Under the pieces are notes generated by a model. It did no database searches, had not been told where the DNA came from, and worked only from the letters and a program-made list of their open reading frames with translations. A DNA stretch of 64,000 nucleotides. It comes from Torreya grandis (taxonomy: Eukaryota > Streptophyta > Pinopsida > Cupressales > Taxaceae). Shown in pieces: positions 55,858 through 64,000 of the stretch (the first letter of the stretch is position 1; each line of letters begins with the position of its first letter). The translations under genes were made by a program, and so were the position numbers. The stretch covers positions 1,776,001 to 1,840,000 of the forward strand of contig JARHVA010001737.1 in assembly GCA_037957365.1 (NCBI GenBank), written 5' to 3'.

Positions 55858-57092
55858 TTGGCCTGAAGTTCATGTTAGAACATGCATCCATGGAACTATG
55901 TAGGTAGTGTCCACTTGTCTTATACATCTGGAGTCAGCTCGACCAACCCCTTCCTTTTCTTCTCTTCCCCCATTTATTCTATTATTGTTCCTCATTAATT
56001 AGGGAACAATTTTCATTGTTTTTTATTATGATGTGGTGGAAATTAATGCCTCTACCACACATGCATGAACATTTATCTTTAAAATACACTAACTTGGTTT
56101 TTGTTTGTGTGTGTTTATTTATTTTTTCTTGGTTTTTGTTTGTGTGTGTTTATTTGTGTTTTCTTTATTTTTGTTTGTATGTGTTTATTTGAGTTCTCTT
56201 TTTTTTTTTTGTGCTTTCTCACCTTTCCTTTTATTTCTTCACCTTTTCTCTTTTTTACTTCTAATGTCCATTCTTGGTCTTGTGTTTCCTTGATTTTTTT
56301 TTCTCCTTTGTGTTCAGAACATCTGGATAATTCACATAGATCTTGATTGTTTATATCTTGATCCTATGTTATTATGTTGTTCTTGGACCATTTTATTTAT
56401 TTGATTTTTGTTGGTGTCTTGTTTTTTCTATTTTATTTTGCTTTTCTCTTTTGTGTTTAAGAATACCTTGATGGTCCACATGGATCTTGATTATTCATAT
56501 CTTGGTCTCATGTCATTAAGATGTTCTTGCCTTTTATTTTTAAATTTTTTTTATTCTGACTTATGTCTTGATAGATCATATCTTGATTTCAAGTTAGGTT
56601 CATTTATGTTTATCTTTTTCTTTGTCTTTTATTTTTTTGTTTAAAAGTACATCACTATAACTCTAGTTTTAGTCATTGTTTTACCATTATCCTTAATTAT
56701 AGATATTCACATTTGAAATGGCTCAGCACAATTGGAATCTTATGTCATTCTAAGTTACTCATACTTATGATGCCTAATTTATTTTACTATAGTAATCACT
56801 TTGTGCTCAAGTCTCAAAGTCTTAACGTCAACATCAGCTTTGATGAATGATTCTCAAGAACACTTTATAAAACCTAGGCTCATGATATGGAATTCGGCTT
56901 CCAGGTAGCATGCATTTTAGGTTTCTTTGTGCATGCTTAGATGTACATATTTTTTCATACATTGTAAGTCTAATCAATTCTTGGTCATTTTTCATCATTC
57001 CTCATTCCATTTTCTCCCAAACTTGGGTGAATTACATTGGCCTGAAGTTCATGTTGGAACATGAGTCCATGGAACTATGTAGGTAGTGCTCA
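55858..57092 (+). repeat. Dispersed direct repeat (55858-55912 and 57038-57092)
   Basis: GGCCTGAAGTTCATGTT(A/G)GAACATG, TCCATGGAACTATGTAGGTA and GTG occur in the same order at both places, about 1.18 kb apart, with few differences. Confidence 0.85.
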
Positions 57093-57369
57093 ATTTCTAT
57101 TAAGGTGAGCTTGGATATCTACATTATTCTTTTCATCTATCTCATCACTTTGTGTATTCTCATATGCTTGGTTTTATATGACTTTCTAAGTCATTACACC
57201 ATTGCATGTATGTTTGCACCCACTCACTTTAACCTATCTTTTTTATTATATCTTTGAGCTATTTTGCTTGCCAATTACCCATGTTGGGGCAAAACATATG
57301 AACCACATCTAAATCAAATCAGATATACAAGGGTAAAATCATTATTTTTTCTTTATCAATGATCAAGAT

Positions 57370-57452
57370 TTACCCTACTAGGTCACAACTATTTTATCAT
57401 GATCAAATATGCCCTACTGGGGCACAACTATTTTATCATGATCAAATCTACT
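57370..57452 (+). repeat. Tandem repeat, two units of about 40 bases
   Basis: TACCCTACTAGGTCACAACT and TGCCCTACTGGGGCACAACT, each followed by ATTTTATCATGATCAAAT. Confidence 0.9.
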
Positions 57453-57960
57453 CTACTAAAGTACTTCTTATTATCTTCTCTTTGGAGACCCTATTTTAGT
57501 GGTGCTTCCATTATTGAAGTAGAACATTCTCCCTTTTCCTCTAATTCTAAGCTCTCTACATTAAAGCCCGTGATGGCAATATTTTAGTGTGCAACTTGTC
57601 TCAGGATTGATCAATGCCATAAGCACGCAGCTTGTACTCTCAAATTGGGTATGTTTATAGTGTGTCCCTTACATTTATGTATTGTATCTTTCCCATTCCC
57701 CCCATCTTTGGGGCCTATTATTCCTCTAATAATATTTTGATCATTGATGGTAATCATGTGTATAAGCATTAGCGCATCTAGATGTGATCTATTCCATGGG
57801 TTAATCTCTCACTTTCTCTCTCTTTTTAAGAGTCCATCCTTTTCATCCATCCTAGTATGTCCTCTAAAGGGGGCATCATGGGTCTATTATAATTTATTAT
57901 TGAAAAATCTTTTATTTTAAAATACATTGCTTCACCTGAATGTCTCACTATGCCTTCTCA

Positions 57961-57973
57961 AATAGGGGAAAAA
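57961..57973 (+). promoter_or_regulatory. Element 2 polypurine tract
   Basis: AATAGGGGAAAAA directly before the 3' LTR start TGTAGACATC. Confidence 0.8.
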
Positions 57974-59163
57974 TGTAGACATCTAATACCTAACACCATT
58001 TGTGTTGAAATTATCAATCTTACTCGAACTGCACTCAAATGCACATTTTAGGTAAAAATCTATAAAATGTGCTAAATGGTTCAAACTTGTCATTTACAAG
58101 TTCTAATTTAAGTCAAAGTATCCCTAAATAAGGCAATGCAATTTATGGGCCAGCTAACTTTGATCAATTCATTTTGAGCCAAAATGGCCATTTTGCCTTT
58201 TGTGCTTTGGATCACTCTTTTCTCCTAAATTCATTAGTACATTCCACATACCTTAGTTATTTTATGTTGGAAACATCCTAAATGGAAATATGGTTCTGAT
58301 GCATCTAACATCACCTTCTAATTCTTCTTGAGTCAAATTACAACTCAGTAATATGGCTTTCTGACCATTTTGATTAATTAAGGGCTAATTTTCAAATAAT
58401 TGCACAAATGTTGATTAACCTTGTTTATGGCTAATTAATCTAAATCAAGAGCTTAAGAGGATTTTCCATGAGAGTTTTTAAAAATTGATTCCTATTAACT
58501 ACATCATCAAGTGACATCATTTCTTGGGAAGACATCCCTAGGACATAAATGCTACAAATATCAAGATTATGGGTCACCCATGCCTATTTAATGCCTCCCA
58601 TGCCTCTTCAATTCCCCTTCTTCCAAGTTTATGATGAAGATAATTATGGATTTGATTCCAAATATTAGGATTATCCATGGCCACACATCTCAATCTTGAG
58701 ATGGATGGTCATGGTTGATCCTGACCAATCTAAAAAATATATAAATAGAGAGGCCATGGACATGAATTTTAAGATTGAATATTTCAAAGTTATAATGTTA
58801 AATTGTTTCCACAAGGATTTTCATTTGATCATAGATTTTGTTTGCAAGCTTCATTAATAGGCTAGTTTAGTGATTTGGAATAATGAGCCTAGGTTTTATG
58901 GAATGTTCTTAAGGCATTGGAGGAGCTTACCACCATTTTTGAAAAATACAAGGATAATTGATCAAGAGAGAACATGCTTTTGAGCTACATAGGTATGGTG
59001 AATCCATTTGGGAAGGTAATATGGTGTTGCTTTTTTTCATTTGTTTCTTGCTATCCTTTGTAATTCCCATATGAATAGATAGGCTTGGTTAGTTAGTTAT
59101 TTATGCATGTTTCATTATTTATGGACTAATGCTTGACTAACTTGCTTTGTAATCCTCTCTATA
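57974..59163 (+). repeat. Element 2 3' LTR
   Basis: 1190 bases, aligned with 30795-31996 from TGTAGACATCTAATACC on. It ends CTCTCTATA (terminal CA lost), followed by ATATG at 59164-59168. The TATA box is at about 58740. Divergence between the two LTRs is substantial, so the insertion is old. Confidence 0.92.
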
Positions 59164-59168
59164 ATATG
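59164..59168. repeat. Target site duplication ATATG of Element 2 (right)
   Basis: Right copy of ATATG; see 30790-30794. Confidence 0.88.
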
Positions 59169-62100
59169 CCCTAATGGCAAGTTTTCTCCAGTCAGGTATT
59201 TGTGAGGGTTTTACAAGGGTTTTGAGTGGCCTGAACTCTTAACCTTTGTTCATAAAGGTTAAATGTTGAAACTTTTTCTAAATTATAATAATTAATATTT
59301 AAGGACCCTCTCGATCATATCCAAATGGCTCAGGGTCTCATGTGAAATATTATAGAAGGCGTGAGTTTCCAAAGTTGACCTTCGAGCCATTTTTATGCTT
59401 CTTGTGAGGGTTTGAGCACTCTAAAGGCCAAAAATGGATTCTTATGGAGTTATTTTTCCAACCATAGGTTGTAAAATATATTTATCTACCCCATAACACT
59501 CTCCAAGACCTTTAATGGATCACTAAAGGCCAATAAGGGGAATGACCCCTGGTTTAAAATAAGGCTTATATCTTGCCAATGAGCCAGTTTGCATTTTTGA
59601 GAGACATAACCCTCTATTTGAACTTATTATGCATTAAAAATTATTGAAAACATAATTATCATTCCCATTTAATTAATTCAAGGAATTATAATGTTTTTAT
59701 AATCCTAGGACTTGGAATGACTTTGCCTTGGGGTCTAGATTTGCATGTTTCCTTGTCAAGCCTACCTGTAGACCTCCTTGTCTGGACCACCCTATTGGTA
59801 ATTCAACCCTAAAATATAGTTTTTAATATTCATTTATGTGTTTCAAAACTTTAAAAACCTTATTTACTGATCAAAATGAGTACAATCCCTCCATTCTTCA
59901 CTTTTCCCAATAATTGCCATTCTTGTGCATGAAAGGACTGACCTACCTCTGAGACAAAATAGAGGGTACTAGGCCTGATTTGATGATCAAAGTGAATATT
60001 TTTTGAGATAAAAAAGGTCCTTATTAATTATTTTACTGAATTTTTTTGTTATATTCCATGCCTAAGTGGTCTAAACATCTCAATTTCCTCAAAAAAGGAA
60101 TCAAAAACCTTGTTTTATGTATGTTTTTATTCAAATTTGCCTTTAATTGCTACCTCCATGAAATTTCCATGCTAAAATGCTACTAAAAAGTGTTTCTCAT
60201 CTTCATTTCAAGCTCATGTATCTTTGGGATCAATCTTGAACCCCTTTTTTAATTAGAAACCCTTATTTTCCCTTTATTCCAAGGTCTTCAAGCCTACCTG
60301 TACGGACTGAGACAAATCTTATATGGGTAAAAAGGTCATTAGGAATTTTGTGAGTGTTTAAATCATGAAAAATAATTAATTTTATGATATTTATTCATTT
60401 TATACTATTTTAAACCTTCTCATCCTTGTCTCCATGCTTGGCATTTGGCCAATTCTTCACCCTTTCATTCTTACCACTGTCTGTAGAACTGAGACAACCT
60501 TCATTTGAGCATATTAGGCTTGGGAGGATCATGGGAATTAAGTTAATAAAGGTTATTTGATCCATTGGATAGACTTAAAACTTTCACCTATCTTGTCACA
60601 GGTATTCAAGCTCTTTATATGCTCCCATGGCTTGACTATGTTTTACCTTTCTACATGACTGTAGGTGCATAATTTGCTTTACATGTAGGTTTCCAAGGTG
60701 AGTTTTTAGCTTCCAAAGTACATATAAAATTTTATTTTTATATATATAATCATGTTGAATTATTTCACTTCATTTTCTTTCTCCAATTGGGCTCAAAAAC
60801 TACCCTACTCCAAACTGAGTTCAACCTTCAATACCTTTGACTATGCATGCATGCTCACAGGCCTGTAGGTACATCTTGATAGATATCTAGCCTCAAAATG
60901 TATTTAATCCATTTTTTTCCTCTTATCATTCCATTCTCATCATTATATCTACTTATATGTTCCAATTGAGCTCTAAATACCTCATTTTACCCATAACTGA
61001 GACCAACCTCCATTCTAGGTTGTAGGTGCATGTTCATAGGCCTATAGGTTGTTTTGGAGCATTTGGATCATGTTTCACAGGCCTGTAGGTTGTCTATGTA
61101 TTGTTGAGCTTGTATATATTCTTGTATCATTAAAATTTAGACTATTTCCTTCCTATGAGTCCTTAACACAAACTCTCTATGCCAATTATTGAAACATTGC
61201 ATTCATTGCCTACTCTACCCTGTGTACAGATAGGGGATAGGCCTAGAAGATCCTTTGACATAGTCATATTTAATTTCATGGAATGAATGCTTAGATTTAA
61301 TTTTTATATCCCTTTTATTTTATTCCCCTTTATATACATGTTTAGAACTTCCTCATATGGTGCAAGTATCAACCTTCCCTTGGAAATCCTATAGACATTA
61401 CTGCCTCTTTTCAATGCTTTTTAGCCATTTTGGGAGGTCTCAAGACATATATGACTCTTGTCCTTTCAAGCTAAAATTTGGAATTATGGTTTCTCATTAA
61501 TGGGACTAAAAATTGGGCATAATAATAGTCATCAAAACCAAATATAGCTTCACCTTATGAAAACCAAAAAGACCCCTAGGAGCTTTATTTGGTGTGTTTA
61601 GGGACTGAGGAACAAAACTTAGTAATCTCTTTTGTTTTGTAATATCACTTCATCTTTATGTCCTTGATGAAATAATTGTGGTCTACCATATGAAAAACAC
61701 TCTATATAACCTTGAGAAAAGACCCCTAGACCATCTCCATCTTCTATATTCATTTGTTTCCTGTTCATGGCTTCCTACAGGTTGGACTGAGTTGGAATGG
61801 GCAGTGAGGAGAAACAAGAAGAAATGAATAATTTAAACCTTATGAGAAGGATTATGAAATTATAAAATTTCCATGACATACAATGAGATATAATATATCT
61901 AACTCCCTCATGTTGGCATGCAGAACTACCCAGTAACATTTATAGGTGCACTCTTTTTGAGAAAAAGGCAAAATTCTAACCCAAAGTGGAAGACAAGCCT
62001 AGAGAAGGATTCATTTCATTATTAATGCCTTTAAAACAAAATTAAGTATGGATAACATGAAATAAAATCTTTGAAAATATGTGGACACATCTGCAAAACA

Positions 62101-62984
62101 TGAAGTTATTAGACCAAAACAAGAAAATGAAGATGACTGCAAATATTGACCCCTTTTCTAGTTGTACACCCAAACAAGGTATCTTGGAGTGTTAACATTG
62201 TTTCATGAAGGATAAATCACCAAAATTTAATTTATTATTATGTATTTAAATATTACTTAGATCATTATCCCCATGTAGAAGCACTCCCTCCCATTCCACC
62301 TGTACGGTCCATACCACATGCTTGAAGTCACTTCTTTTTGCTTGCCAAGACAAGAAAAGAGGAAAAGAAGAAAGAGATGAAATTTTATATATTTTTTATA
62401 AAATAAAAACATTTAAATGGTTTTTTATAGTTTAAGAGACACCGTTATGACATTTCCACCTAAAAATGAGGTGATCTATTTTGTACAAGTGCCATAAAGG
62501 CACTCAAAACAAGGAGAAATTGATCCTTTCTTACTATAACTGATTCTTGGACTATCATAACTATATTCTGACCTTTTATAACCTCTCTCACATTTAAAAT
62601 TATCTTGGTGACAATTTAGTCACTTTATCCATCTATACAAGCCTTCCTTCTTAGCTTAAAGTGGACTCACAAGTCAATTTTTTGCATTTTGAACATGATA
62701 AAAGTAACTAAATGAACTAAAGATGTCTTAAATCATATTAAAAACAATACTAGGACCAAAATAACATAATTCATTCCTTTGACCAAATTTTACCCTATTT
62801 TAATAGGGTTGACCTTCATTGACTTGGCTAGTACAAAGGGTTATACTTGGACTAAGACTAGGCTAGGCATAAGTAGAACATTTGGTTTACAATGACAACC
62901 CTATATGACATGGATAAACTTCTAAAAAGTTTAAAAAGTAGGGGGTAATTTAATAGGGTCTTGAACTCAAAATTTTTGGACTTG
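59169..62984. other. Unassigned sequence with a dispersed CTGTAGGT / CTGTACGGACTGAGAC motif
   Basis: No coding region recognised. Variants of CCTGTAGGT, CTGTACGG and ACTGAGACAA recur about a dozen times between 59760 and 62310 (for example 60295, 60480, 60655, 60860, 60985-61050, 61075, 61780, 62300). It may be the upstream half of the LTR-like segment that follows. Confidence 0.5.
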
Positions 62985-64000
62985 ATTTTAGAGTTAGACA
63001 TCTAGATTTTATGAATCAATGCTAAGAAGCTAGATGACTCAAAACCCTCCTAAAACCCTCATTTGAACTTGATGGATAAGATAAGGAGATTTATGCATCT
63101 ATAAATTGCTAATTATCCTTTGAATTGATTTTAACATTTTTATAACTCTCCCAATCTCCTTGGCACCCAATTGATCTGTATTATCACTTGTACGGACAAA
63201 CCTAATTCTAGGTTTTTTTGTAGGTTTTAATGTGTTTCATAGGTGAATAAGGGTATTTATGAATGAATATAATTATGAAATGTGTTTATAGACTTTTTTT
63301 AACTCCCCACACTCATATCTCACCTTAGTTAAGAATAGAAACCTCTCTATTACATTGTTCATTGTAGGTAGTCTTAAACAGACAATGAGAAGGAGCTTGA
63401 TTGTCTAAATTAAGAGGTGAGAAGTATGTTTTGAAGTTTAATTGAGGTATATTTGATATAAAATAGGAAAAAATTAACCTAAATGATTTTTATAACACCT
63501 CTTCAATGAACCTCCATGAGTAACTTCAAGTCACCTTAATGACAAGCATGAAGATTGAAGCTAAGAGGGGTAATGAGTGGTTACAGACAGTGAACAACAA
63601 ATGTACATGTGGAGTTCATTAATTGAGGAGTATATGATGACTACCACAATGAAGATTCCATATTATGAGTATATTTAATATTTTTCAAATACTCCTAAGG
63701 TGGTTTAAAATAGTCAAGTGGACTCATCACTAAAAGGTAGTTTTTGAAAGACATGAAGAGTCTCTATGTGAAATTAAGGGAAGATGTTACCTTTTAGATT
63801 GAAACGTGTTCAATAAAACTTCCTAACCTATTTTCCAACTCATTTTATTGAATTTTAACTAATTTATAGGTATTGACACTTGGCCTTGTGACATTTTTAC
63901 TTCACTTATTTTCTCTCCTCTCATATGCTCTATATATTCAAGCCTTTTTGGCTTTGTAATGGATCCACAATTGGTATGGAAAAGCCTTGATGGTTTTTAC
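62985..64000 (+). repeat. Partial LTR related to the Element 3 LTR
   Basis: From GAGTTAGACATCTAGATTTT the sequence follows 21880-22890 (GAAGCTAGATGACTCAAAAC, CTTGTACGGAC, GCTCTATATATTCAAGCC, TTTTTGGCTTTGTAATGGAT). It runs off the window. The upstream flank differs from Element 3, so this is a sister family or a recombinant LTR. Confidence 0.75.

Larger units (their letters stand above)
54991..57960 (+). other. Element 2 long 3' untranslated region
   Basis: About 3 kb, T-rich, no conserved protein. It holds three units of a GTTTTTGTTTGTGTGTGTTT-type repeat (56096-56190), a dispersed direct repeat (55858 and 57038) and a 40-base tandem repeat (57370-57452). The T-rich frames at 55493-55816, 56101-56346, 56105-56293 and 56408-56644 follow from composition. 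A long 3' untranslated region is normal for Ogre/Tat elements. Confidence 0.65.
30795..59163 (+). mobile_element. Element 2: Tat/Ogre-like Ty3/gypsy retrotransposon carrying two later insertions
   Basis: Two 1.2-kb LTRs, PBS, long leader, gag, protease, RT, RNase H, archaeal-type RNase H and integrase, a 3-kb 3' untranslated region and a polypurine tract, all on the plus strand and flanked by ATATG. Removing the solo LTR with its duplication (5042 bases) and the pararetrovirus insert (about 7.4 kb) leaves about 15.9 kb, a size typical of Ogre/Tat elements. Every gene is broken. Confidence 0.92.

Noticed and set aside
55493..56644. Several phenylalanine-rich plus-strand frames as membrane proteins
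   Set aside because: They arise from T-rich low-complexity 3' untranslated sequence; no conserved motif.

Overview
The window looks like a gene-poor, AT-rich stretch of a large seed-plant nuclear genome. I see no intact host gene, tRNA, rRNA or CRISPR array. Everything I recognise belongs to LTR retrotransposons (Ty3/gypsy of the Tat/Ogre type with two RNase H domains, and one Ty1/copia) and to an endogenous pararetrovirus (Caulimoviridae type). A gymnosperm is plausible because of the very large Tat-like elements, giant LTRs and old nested insertions, but the sequence does not prove it. All coding regions carry stops, frameshifts or lost catalytic residues.

Layout. (1) 1-15680, minus strand: Element 1, a gypsy element in the order LTR, PBS, gag, protease, archaeal-type RNase H, RT, RNase H, integrase. 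Its far LTR lies beyond the left edge. Its 5' LTR is giant (about 5.04 kb) and is interrupted by (2) a defective copia element, 10080-14664, with matched LTRs and a perfect AAGGA target duplication. (3) 15681-19372: old sequence with a gypsy protease relic. (4) 19373-28089: Element 3, a non-autonomous element with 4-kb-class LTRs, a small internal ORF and a truncated 3' LTR. (5) 28090-30789: unassigned sequence and a diverged LTR related to Element 2. (6) 30795-59163, plus strand: Element 2, a complete but ruined Tat-like gypsy with 1.2-kb LTRs and a perfect ATATG target duplication. It carries two later insertions: a solo giant LTR of the Element 1 family at 35112-40148 (target duplication CACCC), inside an 11-codon gag repeat, and a 7.4-kb inverted pair of pararetrovirus copies at 46906-54281, inside the integrase gene. 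(7) 59169-64000: dispersed short motifs, then a partial LTR related to Element 3.

The two strongest leads are: (a) the giant LTR, which in both copies carries a long decayed reading frame of unknown function preceded by a tandem array of small GGTTCAA/TTGAACC hairpins near the LTR's U3 end; and (b) the pararetrovirus palindrome, with two arms of about 2.6 kb head to head around a 2.1-kb loop, so that read-through transcription would give long hairpin RNA. Element 1 and Element 2 also place the archaeal-type RNase H on opposite sides of the RT.

All alignments were done by eye. LTR ends supported by target duplications are precise; other borders are approximate.
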